DNA of 64,000 bases, taken from the NCBI GenBank assembly GCA_027924645.1, contig BSBN01000763.1, forward strand, positions 6,076,001 to 6,140,000, in the 5' to 3' direction. This stretch comes from Cunninghamia lanceolata (Eukaryota; Streptophyta; Pinopsida; Cupressales; Cupressaceae). A model generated the notes under the pieces. The model was not told the DNA's origin and made no database searches. It saw only the letters and a program-made list of their open reading frames with translations. This document shows positions 34,358 through 46,492 of this stretch, one piece after another; the stretch's first letter is position 1; the number at the start of each line of letters is the position of its first letter. Position numbers and translations under genes: made by a program.

Positions 34358-35828
34358 TGTTGCAAGTATGTGCCTAATTGGGGTTGTCATTGATGTCAAC
34401 ATATCTGTGTTGTCATTGGTGTCAACTGTGCTCCTATCTTGTTGTTTTCTTGTAATGAGTAAGATGATTTGTATTTACTTATGTAAGTAATCTTGATGTT
34501 AAAGATATTGATAAAATTAGCTTCTCCAGCAAAAATAGTGAGTTGCAGTGGAAACAGTGTATTGCATATAGAAGAATAGTCTAGAAGAATGCTCTGCATT
34601 TTCTATAGAATGAATATCTTTGTCTGTGGATTGGAAGTTATTTAGAAGTCCATCTGAAGATGCTATGTTCTAATTTTGAGCCTTCAGTATGAAGAATTGA
34701 GTGAGTTATGTTCACCAGAGTGAAAATAGATTTTTCTGTATGTTTGGCAAAGATAGGGAGAAAGTGTTATGCTCTGCATTCCTCCGCATTGAAGTATTTT
34801 GATCTGTCATTCTAGAGATAAGTCTAAGATAATGTTAAGTGCCTTCAACTCTAATGGTTCATGATTTTGTGGTCCGCAAGCTATCCTTTCTTTATGACAG
34901 TAGCTGACAATGTTGTTCTTGTGCTCCAGTTTGAAGAATCTTCTTGATAGAGTGGTTAAAGATCATGGAGTTGTTTATGGTGATTACAATGTGCTTGTGG
35001 ATGTCTCTTGATCATGTTCCTACCTTTGGATTGGTCTACAAAGAGAAGTATGGATCGTGAAAGAAGAATTTTCTTAGAAAACCTAGTGATAACTCTAGTC
35101 TTGGTTGACTTGGTTGTTTTTACTATTTGTGGAGATGCATTGAAGATTATAGAAGCATGTTGTGGCATGAAGGATTGTGTTTGAGTCCCAACTAATGCAT
35201 TGTGTGTTCATCATACTTCTCTACATCTTTCCTTAGCTAAATTTTGTAATAGGTCTAGACCTATTTCTGTGTATGTTTTGTAATGCCAACCTTGGAGAAT
35301 GTTCCAATGGTTGATGAATGTAATGCCAACCTTGATGTACATTCCAAGGTCGATGAATTGTATAAAAGCATGTAATAGAGTTGGGAAAAGGGTGTGTGTG
35401 TCAATATGAAGAGATAAGTGTGAAGGTGTGAAAGAGCAGAGCAGACAAGTTATATTGTGCTTCAATGGAACTAAATCCTGGCATAGAGTAGATGCTACTT
35501 AATTAGTTCACCACTTTGGCAGTGAGTCACCCTTTGGGCAGTGAGCCCTGTAGGCAGTGAGCCTCTATTTTTTGGTAATGTTATAACTCATATATTTCTG
35601 TGGGCTAACACCCACAGTGGTTTTTCCCTTTCAGGATTTTCCACGTAAAAAATCTGGTGTCTACTATGTTAGATGTGTGTTTATGATTAAGCTTATGGTT
35701 TCATGCTTTCATGGTTAAATCTGATTATAAGTAATTAATTTGTTGATGGTTTGATGTTCATATGAAGCTAAGTCTTAGTGAAAACTGATTCACCCCCTGC
35801 CTTTTCAGTTGTTCAGTGTATTTCAACA
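34358..35828 (+). repeat. 3' LTR of the copia element
   Basis: 1471 bp matching the 5' LTR. Differences include a local expansion near 35517-35565 where a GGCAGTGAGCC word occurs three times against once in the 5' LTR, a shorter TG run near 35390, and scattered transitions. A TATA box is at 35361-35367. Followed by target duplication TTATG at 35829-35833. Confidence 0.88.
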
Positions 35829-36885
35829 TTATGATCATGGATTATTTCTCTAAGAACAAAAGTATTATACAATGGTGCCATGTTTGATATATGATTTGAA
35901 AGAAGAAACTTGGATTCTATGTCTTGACTTTCATGTCCTTGTTCTTTAGATGCTTGAGTTAATATTTCTTAGTATATGTTTCCTTAATGTTTATCATGAG
36001 TGATACTTTATGTGTAACATCAATAAATGGTGTGTTATATGTATCATTTGAATTTTCATCAATATAATATATTAATCTATTTTCATTTGATTAAAATCAT
36101 CAACCACCATTTCATTAGATCTAGATTTATTTTGGTCCAAAGCTCCTTGAGAAATGGTTTATATCAGTTTCTAAATACCTATTTTGGATTATGTTAATGC
36201 TATTATTAGATTATATTATTGCTATAATTGGTTCCATTGGCATGTTAGTATTAGATTCCATTATTGAAATTATTAGATTTCAAGAATGGGGTGATGGGAT
36301 TTCCTAATGGACTTCTTTAGATTTAAACAACAAAATTATTGGATTTCGTGATTATTCTTGCTATATATTTTTAATACCTTCATTACTATATTACAAAAAT
36401 CCAATCATATGATATATATTTTTAAAAAATATATTAGTTAGAGATGTGATGGGAATTTAATTTGTGCTATACTCAACTAATACACTAGGATATTATGGAT
36501 GATAAATAATAGCTTTTACTTAATTCATTTCCAACACTTAATTGAAAGTTGATTTGCAACTAGATTAAAATTTCTCAAAATTAATCTGAGTCTCCAAATA
36601 ATAGATAGATTTTTACAATTTTATAAAAACAAAAATGATTAAATCATAGAAAGGAAACTTGATCACAAAACAATAATGAAAACAAAACTTGAACTATTGA
36701 GAGGAGTGAATCTTAGCCTTAGATGAAATCACGTCACATGGATGTCTATACCCTGTACTATTGTTTGTGCAGTATAGTACAATCAATTATCATAATCTAT
36801 TTTAGTTTCTATCTTTCTAGAAAGTTCTAGATTAACCATTAGGTTTTCTTGATGACCTTCAACCAAACCTCTATGCATTTGATCT
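35829..36885. repeat. Dispersed repeat R, copy 2, right part
   Basis: Continues copy 2 after the copia insertion and matches 8951-10035 up to CCTCTATGCATTT. The TTATG at 35829-35833 is the right target duplication of the copia element. Confidence 0.75.
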
Positions 36886-37760
36886 CCTTCAAATGGCCTA
36901 CTTCTAAGAGAATAGAGAAGAAGGTTGGGATTGCTAAGGATCGTGCCAGGAATGGTCAAGCCCCTACTTTGGTCTTCCAACCTCCACGAGCAATCAAATG
37001 ATAAATATACTGGAAAAGTGTGTACACATATCCTAAGTGTATCTAGGAATGGAGATGTAGTGATAGAACATGCTAGGAGTACATCCCTAGTCTATGGGGA
37101 GGGATACTAGGCCTAGTGTGCAAATAGTAAATATGGAAAGTGATAAAAGGTAATGGGATTGGGTAAATGGATGGGATTTGCAGTAGTAACAAATTCAAGA
37201 GAACACTCAATGCAAAGGTAAAGATTCACCAAGGATCCACTCCTAGTGCTCTTTTTTGAAGTTTGATCACAAAATGTAGGGCTCTTAGAGAGCTCTATTC
37301 CTATCATGACGTTTGCAAAAAGATTCTAGAGAGCAAATGTATGCTACTTACTAAAATGTTTAATAGAGATGAGTTTTTTGAAAACAATACAAGAAGCTCA
37401 AAAGAATCCCTAGGAGAAGCTCCATCCTTTAAGCCTCTCTCATGAGTTATTCCTTCTTCAAATTTGAACCTACAAAATGGGATGTAGAGATGGGGACCTA
37501 TAATAGATATTCTTGCCAAAAACGATGTCTATAGCTCAAAGTTGTACTAGCAAATTATGTAGAGCTCAAAGGTGATTGCAACTAAGGAGAATGCTCTAAA
37601 ATTTCATCTTTTTTTCATGTCTATTTCTATAGATATTTTAATCATAAATCTTGACTTTTTCATTTCTTCCAATAACTAATACCACTTACTATTTTTTCTA
37701 GATTCCTCTATCTTTGGTCTATAGAATCATGCTAAGAATAGTCAGGTGCATCTATGGGGG
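36886..37760. other. Intergenic, no gene seen
   Basis: Mixed-composition DNA downstream of repeat R. Short frames of 60-70 codons on both strands overlap one another and show no domain. Nothing further could be supported. Confidence 0.45.
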
Positions 37761-38063
37761 TGTTACAACTACCAGCGGTCATCATGAGGCAGATGCATTC
37801 AAGTGTAACATACACTTTGTGGATCTATATGACATGGGATGTCAATGCATCTCACAGACGTCTACACATTGAATTGTCATCCTAGGAAAATGGACCCAGA
37901 TTTGGCATGAGGGTGCAGAAAGGTTGTGAGGATAACCCTCCAATACAAGTTTTGGAAATAATTTGATTCAAGGAAGATAAACTTAGTTTTAGCTACATGA
38001 GGGGGCATTAAGGTGGGTGCAAGACAATGTGAAATTGCAAGGTATGCAATTTTAGATGTTACA
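37761..38063 (-). repeat. Possible LTR of a minus-strand gypsy element
   Basis: Starts TGTTACAACTACC and ends GATGTTACA, next to a minus-strand polypurine tract (38068-38078). The size would be 303 bp. No partner LTR was found in the window, so the call rests on the ends and the adjacent tract only. Confidence 0.3.
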
Positions 38064-38067
38064 TTTT

Positions 38068-38078
38068 GCCCCCACTTT
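38068..38078 (-). promoter_or_regulatory. Polypurine tract candidate (minus strand)
   Basis: Minus strand reads AAAGTGGGGGC followed by AAAATGTAACATC. An AAAGTGGGGGCAAA-type tract directly before a TGTAAC-starting LTR is common in plant Ty3/gypsy elements. Confidence 0.45.
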
Positions 38079-41000
38079 AGTAGGTTGAGGATACTAAGTA
38101 TTAAGCATGCTAAAGTATATAAATGAAATATTTGAAACAAAATTTATTTATAAAAAGATATTGTAGGGTTGTAGAGATTCTTCAAGTGGAAAGTAAGATG
38201 CCTTTAGTTCAAAACCTACAAAACCACAATATTAGAACTATAGGCCCCGTAAAACCAAAATAACATGTAATCCTACAAGGTAGGAAAAGAAAGGATTAGA
38301 TCTAATATAATTTACAAAGCAAGTGTTAGAAAATCATATGATCTAATACGTGGAAGAGGGAAAACATAAACATACAGTACACACAAAAACAAAAGCACAC
38401 ACATACAAGAAAAATAAAAGGTAAAAATAAATGCCTTAGGGGATAGAAAAAGGTAAAAACAAATGCTTTAGGGAGATAAAAAGGTGCTACAGAGAAAAAA
38501 GGTAAAATGCTTGAGGGAGTAGAAATTGTGCTATAGGGAACAAAGTTAAAATGCTTCAGGGAGTGAAAAAGGTGATATAGGGAGGAATGGTAAAATGCTT
38601 CAAGGAGTGGAAAAGCTGTTACATGGAGTAATGGAAAAATGCTTCAGGGAGTGGAATTATCAATGTGCTTGGTATGAGGCAGTGTAATAGGGGTGTCTCC
38701 AAGGAAAGACATAAGAGGGGTCATAGAAAGAGGCAATATTTCATGAAGAAACACTAAGAGATCTACATGCTTCGGGTCAAAATAAATAAATCAAGAGTGA
38801 TATTCATGAAGGGACAAAGATAGAATGGTCATCATCCCCCAAGCATGTAGAACAATAAGAACATAGGAGGAATGGCACATGAAAGACAAACCAAAAAGAA
38901 AATAGTTTTGAGTCAACATGAAAGAGACCTAAATGTCTTAACACTTTGCATCATCCCTAAAATATCAAGAAAAATCAAGGATACAATAGATAGAAGAGGT
39001 CAGATACATATAGAAGAATGTCACAACATTTTTGTTTCCCCTATATCCATGTCCCTATGGGAGAAGCATAGGTCCTCCAGGAGAAACTAATAAATACACA
39101 TCAAGAAAGCATGCAGGGATAACAAAACAATTAGGCAAACTGCATATACATACAAATAGATGATATGAAGGTACCACTACTCAGGGTTAAAAACTAGCAA
39201 GTCATCATTTTCCCAATCTTGATCATTATGGTGGGATGGAGGTTGATAAGCTAGTGGGACCACAACTAGAGTAGTACCAGGATAAGATCCATCACCAAGA
39301 TGTGGAAGGATTGTTACAAGAGCAACGTCCTCCATAGAATCCTTAGGTGAGGTAAGGGTTAATGACTTCATAAAAATTAATGAAAATGAAGGAATGTCCA
39401 CACTAATTTCAGACATAGGTTCCTTAGCAGAGAGGAAGGTGTCAAAACTATCCTTTTGTAGAGGATAATCTACTATTGTCACTCAATATTAATATTAGGG
39501 AAAGGATCCATAGGATAAATAGAGGCAAGTGGAGAAGGAGCCTTCACTAAATTAGGACTGGATGAGGAAGACCCTAAAGATGAAGGAAGAATATTAGTTT
39601 TTTATCTATAGTATGGTAGATTGGGGTAATGCTCCTTCTTGCATTTGGGTTGAGGGCATGGGATGTCTATGTCAATCATAGTGAGACAAAGAACATCTGG
39701 TAATAGTTGGTGGAAGGTGCATTAGAATGGCACTAGAGTGTCTAATGTCTCTTTAGGAATTACAAAAACATTAGGCAAGTTAAGTGGTAATTTGGAGAAG
39801 GGTGGTTGGTCTCATGTGATAGGTATGATTGGAGGGTCATGAGAAGGATCCAGGACAACTTGGACTTTCTTGGTACTAGACTAGCCTAGATCTTTGAGTG
39901 ACTCATTGGATGTGGAATCACCAGCCTAGGCTTTAGTCGTAGCACATCAATGATTCTTGTGAGCTTGCACAATCTGGTTGCGCCTAGTGTGGATTGAAGG
40001 CTCAATAGGGTCTATTTGCACTGGTCACTTTTCCCCAACCATCACATTGATGGTGAGAGGATTGAAAGTAGTGACTAGAGGTTGGGTGGTTTTAGAAGTA
40101 GAAGTAGATTTTTGGAAAAATGGTGCTTTTCCCCTAGCCATGGTATAGGAAGAAAGGGTACAACTATCATGTACTAACAAGCATTATGAGGATGGGGAGA
40201 ACCATCCAACATGGGTTGCTTTCCTTTTATTTCTTCTAAGGTAGGAAGAATGGGATAAACCACTACTAGAAAGGTGACCTTCAAAGGGAGAAGGGCCTAG
40301 AAAGCATGGGATTAGAAGTGGAAGGAATGGGTCTAGATGTAGCAGGAGCACTAGGACCATCTCAACTCTCCTTTTATTGTGAGTAGGCTTTGAACAAAAA
40401 GTCTACCCAAGGTCGAAGTGGTTTGGTAAGAGTAGGCCAAATTTAATCTAGTGAAAAATTTCTTCACTATTGGAGTGGTTGGAAACCACTATGGGGAACT
40501 ATGTATATGACTCCGTTATGCATGAATTTAAGGAACTTATGAACCGATGAGGAGACTGCTTGCATTTATGTGAACCAAGGCTATAACAACAAGACTCGAA
40601 AGTGATCTAATGTAGGAATGATAGAAAATGAGATGTCTATGGACTTTTTTTCCACCTGGACTAACAAAGTAATTAATCCCAATGTGGGAAGGTGCATACC
40701 ATCATGTGTTCTAATAGAGATGCTAGATGGGTCATACGTGTCCTTGTGAAGCTAATTAACATAGAGGAACTCCTCTATCATAATATTAATGGTGTTGACA
40801 AGGTCAATCAGAAGGCCATGAATAGTTTTCTAATATGGTGGGTCCTAAAATCATAGCTCCATAATCCTAGAGTATATTCTCACCTTCAAGGCTAGGGGAT
40901 GTCATCAAGAAGCTAAAATAGGGGCTCATCAATAGATTGAGGATTCTTAAAGGCCAATTGAAAATATGGATAATCTCTCCTGTACTTTGAGCTCAACTTG

Positions 41001-41749
41001 ACTTAGGAGGGTATTCTCAGAGGTAATCCTTATTAGGATTTGATCACAACAAAAGGTAAACAAGATGAAATTACTATAGTTGTATCCAATGCATTCTTGA
41101 CCCCAAAGATTGTCACTAGATCAAAGGCTAACTGACTGCACATAAAACTTGTAATTAAGCTAATGAGTACACCTTGCAGGTGCACTCACAAATGATAAAA
41201 ACGTTATATTCCATACTATGAATCCACTTAACTTGATGTACAAAATTTACAAGGTGCAGGCATGCAAGAACATGATTCTCTTTTACTTTAAACACTGAAG
41301 GTTGCTTATGATTGTTCCATGGTTTGTAATAATAAATCATGAACAACATGTGAAACCTTAATCTAATCCTATAGCTAATATGACAGAGGATTTAAAATAA
41401 AATAATGTCAGCTCTTCGCCAATCAGACCAATACCTACTTCACTAGGTAATAGAGTCATAGAATAAAGGTAGAAGGAAACACAATTGCGAAACATCAACA
41501 AAACCATATATGCATTCACATACAAATCATAGATAGCACTACATATAATGGACATACTTAATAATCCATAATAGAACTACAATAACCCAGGTGAAATGAA
41601 GAAGAGACCATTACAAAAGCTTTGTAATTCATTAGATGCTATCACACATACATCAAATCCTTATTACACTTATACCAGCAAATATGGTAAGAGAAAATAC
41701 ATAACTATGATTAAATATTCCCATGAATTACTACAAATTTCCATGGAGA
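38079..41749 (-). mobile_element. Decayed interior, probably Ty3/gypsy, minus strand
   Basis: No clear pol motif remains. The longest frame here (39482 to 39177, minus, 101 codons) is hydrophobic/acidic and ends DDLLVFNPE; I do not recognise it. The assignment depends on the polypurine tract at 38.07 kb and on a gag remnant of the same strand at 50.69-51.26 kb, beyond the inserted gag-only element. Other readings, such as unrelated decayed repeats, are equally open. Confidence 0.3.
38415..38657. repeat. Tandem repeat, about 44-bp unit, six copies
   Basis: AAATGC(C/T)T..(G/A)GGGAG recurs with AAATGC at 38429, 38461, 38505, 38548, 38593 and 38637. The last five are 43-45 bp apart; the first interval is 32 bp. 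Each unit also has a GTGCTA(C/T)A or GTGATATAG segment. Purine-rich on this strand. Confidence 0.8.
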
Positions 41750-41754
41750 CATAC

Positions 41755-43653
41755 TATTGGGATTCCTATTTTCAAGCCAAGTATTTGCAAAATCTTGTCA
41801 AATCCATCAAAATTCCCACTTCGTGCCTTTGTTGTTGAACCCATCATTTATATCCAATTTGAGACTATTTTGAATGGGTTCCCTCCAAAAAATTCTTAGT
41901 ATTTTCCTTTTTGAAATGCAAGGAAGAAGCCCACAAAAAGTTAAGTCTAGGGTTTATTAGCTTTTTCCTTGAATTTTTTGCCTTTTTCAAAGTTTCAAAG
42001 TTTTGGGGTTCTCTCTTTAATTGTGTCATTCTTGTCAGCTCTGAAAATTTGCCTTTAATTTGTAAAAATAACCTAAGTGTTTCGGGTGTCGATGACCGGG
42101 AGTTTCTCTTCATGTTTCCTTTTTGGAGATGGAAGGGTGAAGGCCCGATCTCCGAAGTTTGACAAGGCTCCAAAAAGTTTCTAAGTGTTGTGGATCTTGG
42201 ATCTCGAGGTGGCAGACTTCCTTCTTGTTCCAGGTAGGTGGAAGGGTGAGGGTCCAATTGTCGAAGTCTGACGAAGTTCAGAAAATTTATAAGTGTTTTG
42301 GGCATTGGCAACTGAGAGTTTTCTCTTCCTCTTTCCTTTTTTAAGACAGAAGGGTGAAGGTTTGATGGTCAAAGTCTGATGAAGCTTTAAATTTTTCTAA
42401 GTGTTTCAGGATTGGGGAATCAAGCGGTTCCTTTTCTTCTCTCCAAAATGCATGATGTATGGTGAAGGCCCAATCTCCAAAACTTGACAGTTTCCCTTTG
42501 TTCCTTTTGGACTTTGGAGATCAGGGTTTCCATCTTCACCCTTTTAGAGGCCAATTGCCTAGTGGAAGCCCGATTGGTCAGGGTCTGACTATTTTGTTGC
42601 TCCTCCCACTATTCAAAAACATGGGGAAATGCACCAACAACTTCCAGGATCACCATTAATGTGAAATGCGTAGTTGAAATTTATGTTTTTATTTTAGTTG
42701 GTGGGGTTGTTGGGGTTTTTCCCGCCCATTTCATCTCGAGATCCAAGTTGTGAAGGCTATAAAGGCAAGATTGAAACTTTTTTCAAGGGTTGGTTCTTTG
42801 GTGGTGGTTGGAGGTTATGCAAGTTCAGAAATACTTCTAGGGCTCCAAATCATGCAATGTCCAGTTGCAAAGAATTAATGGGGTGGTGAAACATATCAAA
42901 GATAGTGTGTAGTAGAGGTTATGTAGAGAATATCTCCATGATTGTATGTATTTAGGATTTTCCTCTTATCACATTTGCTGATAAGTTTGTATTGGGCATT
43001 TGAAAATGTGACAACATTTTAAATATATTACAAGCTTTGTAATTATCATTTGTTCTTTACATTTGAATGCATGTAGTTCGTTCTAGATTATTAAGTATGT
43101 TTGAAGCACAAAACCTGCAATCTGATATAGCATGTGCTTAGAAAAAATTTTCTTTGTTTTCTTTCCATTGTTTTCTTTTTTGTCACTTATGACTCTGTGG
43201 CCCATTCAGATTGGCACCAGTCTTGGCTCCATCAGACCAATCTCATATCATTTAAAATAAACAAACGTTTACCAGTGGTTTAAGGGAAGAGCCATCTTTC
43301 ATGTGCATGCATACTTGCATAGTTTGTATTAGCTATATAGGAGTTTTTTGATAGCCAATTGTTCTTGGTTCAGTGACAGTTTTAGGATCAAGATAATGAG
43401 TTGGGTTTGGTTGTTCATTGGTTTTTAGTTGTTCATCTGGTTTGAACTCAATCCATGTTAAGGTATACCCCTTGGAATATCCCTCCAAAGCTTAGCTAAG
43501 CTTGAAGTGTAGGGGATGAAACCCACTCACATAGAGTTGACCTTCAACCCTCCAGGTTATGTTGATGGACTGATTATGCTTACATGATGACAACCTTGGC
43601 CTTGTGAGTGTGATTCCATCCTAGGAAGTGGAGCTATGGTTTTGGGACCAACA
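41755..43653 (+). repeat. 5' LTR of the gag-only element
   Basis: TATTGGGATTCC...GGGACCAACA. A candidate primer site TGGTGTGATGAG (43657-43668) follows after 3 bases; it matches the initiator-Met form TGGTATCAGAGC at only 7 of 12 positions. The first half holds an array of about 108-bp units. Confidence 0.8.
42120..42660. repeat. Array of about 108-bp units inside the 5' LTR
   Basis: The block GGTGAAGG(C/T)CCGAT...TCCGAAGT(T/C)TGAC...TTTCTAAGTGTT recurs with GGTGA(A/G)GG at 42136, 42245, 42353 and 42461. A weaker fifth unit begins near 42562. Matching units occupy about 47220-47690 in the 3' LTR. Confidence 0.75.
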
Positions 43654-43971
43654 AAATGGTGTGATGAGAGTAAAGTGTTGGGTTAGAAAAAAGTGAGGAC
43701 TCTGTTGGTGTAAGCAACCCAGAATTAGTTTTGTAGCCTTGAAGATCAATCATGCTTCAAGAGATTTCCTCATTCAATGAGGTGGTGACTCTATTGTCAA
43801 AGAAAGAAAGAGTTTTTGTTGTGTGCATGTGCTCATGTGCATGATTTAAAGATACTACAGTTGGTTAAGGTAAATATTATTTCCTTGAGCTTTGAACCAT
43901 GTTTTTTTTCTTAGTAAAGAAACATGTTATTTTCTATCCTTTATCCCTGCACAAGTGATTTGTAATTAGTT

Positions 43972-44970
43972 ATGGCAAGGTGGAATAGGCAAGTTTACCA
44001 TAGGGAAAAGTTTTCAAATGTATTATATGATGAAAGCCCTAAATACTATGATAGAAAGAGATTCCATAAGTATGATGAGGATGAAGTTCCATGATGTTCA
44101 TATACCCCAACACCAAATGAAAAATCATATTCAGGCATACAGGCATCAATACATAAAAACATGTTAAGAGTAGATGCCCTCAATGATATTGAAAGACAAT
44201 GTGAAGAGAGGTTCAGGGTCCTACAATCACGTAAACACCTAATGTTATAGAAAAGTAGATATCTCCACCCCCAATAGTTCCACTTGATCACATTTACAAG
44301 TAGCTTGACCTTTCTTGGGTCAACTATGATAGGCAAACAATGAAACCTAAGATTTTTAAATTGATTCTAAGGTATGATGGGTATAGCCTTCAAGCAAGTG
44401 ATACACATGTCAGAATGTTTTTTGGTTTCATGGAAGAACATCAATTCAATGATGAATACATATGGATGAGGTTCTTTGTTAGGTCACTTTGTGGAAAGGC
44501 AAGATACTGGTACCAAAATTTTCCTGAACATTTCTTTGCTTCATGGAATGCACTTGTTGTTGCATTTGAAGATGTGTTTGTATTTCATCTAGACCCTACC
44601 AACCTCATCCAAGAATTAGAAGACATCAGATGGAAAGAGGGAGAGTCTAGTATGGATCTTAGCCACATATTTGCAATTTCCCTATCCCACATCCCAGAAG
44701 ATTTTAGACTTGATCTACCTACTTGTATTGACATGTCTTGGAGCCTATGATGTTACCTTAGGCTCAGGTTCTATACGGGAGGAGTTTAATCTTTTGAGCA
44801 TGAAACGGGTATACTTGTTCATTGATTATGTTGAGAGAACTATGAGGGATATGATTGCAAAATCCTTATCCTTAGATGCAAAAGTGGCCGGTAATGAACA
44901 TGTTGTAGGCAACAAGGACATGGATGCTTCACGTGATTTAGGCACAATGTCAAGTAATGATTGTGTGTAG
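43972..44970 (+). pseudogene. Ty3/gypsy-type gag of the gag-only element, broken
   Basis: The N-terminal part starts at ATG 43972 (MARWNRQVYHREKFSNVLYD), is charged and Tyr-rich, and is cut by a TGA near 44092 and a TAG near 44248. After a frame change the capsid domain begins near 44340: PKIFKLILRYDGYSLQASD, GFMEEHQFNDEYIWMRFFVR, GKARYWYQN, FASWNALVVAFEDVF and IQELEDIRWKEGESSMDL. That order is the Retrotrans_gag pattern (YDG start, WY block, SW...F...F, then RxGES). A second frame change near 44720 carries it to 44970 (AYDVTLGSG...SRDLGTMSSND). No zinc knuckle is seen. It would encode the capsid. Confidence 0.7.
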
Positions 44971-45046
44971 GAGGGAAGAGGAAGGTACTGGTGCAATGTA
45001 TGATAGGGATACAGATGAAAATAGTAGTGTGTACACCCACCCTTAA

Positions 45047-46147
45047 TTGGATCAGTCATTAGCAGATGAGGAAAATGAGAAAATCAATGATGATTTCCAA
45101 TTTAGTGAAGAGAAGTATGACCTTGTTGTTTGTTGTAGTATTGTGGACCACCAGGAAGATATGTATGCAAATGAAAAATTGAATAACTTAGCTCACATAG
45201 TTGATTATATAGAGCATACATACATTGATGATACAAATAATGATGAAGGGATGAACATAAGGCACAATGTCCTCTATAGAGAGCATGCAAATCCATCAGG
45301 TGGCATAATTTTTTATTATAGTTGGTGCATGAATAATCCTCTTTTTGAAAGTGACTTAGAGTTTAATTGGTTTGAAGAGCTATCAGCTTTGAAAAGGGAG
45401 AATCAAATGCCTTATTACCAATATGACCTTGCTACATGTGGCAACCAAGTGGACAAAAAGGGGTATGTACACAATGACAAAGTGCTCACTCAATCAGTTA
45501 TTAAGGTTGGTTATGCAGAGTGTATGCATGTAAATGATATTGAGAATGATAAAGAGGTTGATCTCTTGTTTGGTGTATTGCCTTCTTTTATCCCTAATGA
45601 TGACATTGAAGCCATTAGCATCTGTTTGTATGAGAATGATGTGGATGTGATTGCACTGGATGATAGGGTTACAGAGATAAATGTTGGTGCAGCCAATGAG
45701 GTTCAAATGGAAGACCTTGCCTATGAGAGTTGTGAGGATGAGGAGCATGTGGGTGTATGTACGACCCTATCTCAACCATGCAAGAGTCATTTTCATTCTC
45801 ATATAGATTATGCTTCAGCTGGACTTCATGGAGGCACTACTACAATTACCAGGGATGTTGAGGTAATGGTTTCCAGTTGTGGGAACTTTGTCACAAATGC
45901 TTTTTTAGAGATTTGTTTGGGGCAATTATCTCTTATTGATGTGGATCATGTTGAGAGCATGTTTTTGATCTCATTGGTTGGGCTTAATAACATTGAAGCT
46001 AGGTGTTCTCTAGTGGGTCAAGTTGTTGATCTAAAGAATGAGAAAGAGCATATCATGAGTGACTTTATTAGCAATAATTTTTACGCAATAGAGTGTGTCA
46101 AGGAATATAAAATAGAGAGAAAACTTGAAGAATGTGAGTCTTCATAG
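45047..46147 (+). CDS. Unrecognised 366-residue ORF of the gag-only element
   Basis: The longest open frame in the window, from ATG 45047 to TAG 46147. The same frame stays open for two more blocks after single stops (to 46336 and 46492), so the ancestral protein may have been about 480 residues. The protein is acidic and rich in Asp, Glu, Asn and Val, with many Tyr and Cys. Segments such as YDLVVCCSIVDHQEDMYANE and LLFGVLPSFIPNDDIEAISI look like ordinary folded protein rather than low complexity. No signal peptide, membrane segment, zinc knuckle or DDE/YxDD motif is visible. It sits directly after gag where protease and pol would be, in the same strand. It may be a diverged gag-pol linker, a captured gene or an extra ORF; its function is unknown. 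Confidence 0.5.
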   Translation: MDQSLADEENEKINDDFQFSEEKYDLVVCCSIVDHQEDMYANEKLNNLAHIVDYIEHTYIDDTNNDEGMNIRHNVLYREHANPSGGIIFYYSWCMNNPLFESDLEFNWFEELSALKRENQMPYYQYDLATCGNQVDKKGYVHNDKVLTQSVIKVGYAECMHVNDIENDKEVDLLFGVLPSFIPNDDIEAISICLYENDVDVIALDDRVTEINVGAANEVQMEDLAYESCEDEEHVGVCTTLSQPCKSHFHSHIDYASAGLHGGTTTITRDVEVMVSSCGNFVTNAFLEICLGQLSLIDVDHVESMFLISLVGLNNIEARCSLVGQVVDLKNEKEHIMSDFISNNFYAIECVKEYKIERKLEECESS

Positions 46148-46492
46148 AAAATGCCTCAGACTTTTGATTTGCATGTTGATGGTGTGGAGTTAGACTTGCA
46201 TCGGGTTTTTGATTCAACTATAAGACACTACATTAGCATTGGTGGTGCATTTGAGTTACCAGAATTTGAGCAATCATATGGTATGGCCCAGCTTGAGGTC
46301 ACACTTGAGCAAGATGCATTTCAGCTTAATTTTTAGGAGGATATTTTTCTACATGTTGATATTTATGCAGGTCTAGATATGCATCATGCTAACAAGGATC
46401 TTGAAGGTGACTATTGCTATGTGGGTCAACATGATGATGGGCCCTATTATCTATGGTTGTCATGTCTTGGTGATAGTCATTTCTATTTTTAG
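46148..46492 (+). pseudogene. In-frame continuation of the 366-residue ORF
   Basis: After the TAG at 46145-46147 the frame continues with KMPQTFDLHVDGVELDLHRV to a stop at 46334-46336, then EDIFLHVDIYAGLDMHHANK to a stop at 46490-46492. Composition is the same as the upstream ORF. The two intervening TAG codons suggest recent decay of one longer protein. Confidence 0.45.

Larger units (their letters stand above)
28478..35828 (+). mobile_element. Complete but degenerate Ty1/copia element
   Basis: 7351 bp with LTRs at 28478-29913 and 34358-35828, both starting TGTTGCAAGTATGTGCC and ending in AACA. Target duplication TTATG lies at 28473-28477 and 35829-35833. A primer binding site TGGTATCAGAGC (29916-29927) and a polypurine tract (34340-34356) sit in the right places. 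The interior has the copia order gag, protease, integrase, reverse transcriptase, RNase H. It is inserted in repeat R; joining the two flanks restores a sequence like copy 1. Many stops and frameshifts make it inactive. Confidence 0.9.

Noticed and set aside
38415..38657. Regular repeats considered as a CRISPR array
   Set aside because: The units are contiguous and degenerate, with no unique spacers and no cas genes, in clearly eukaryotic DNA.
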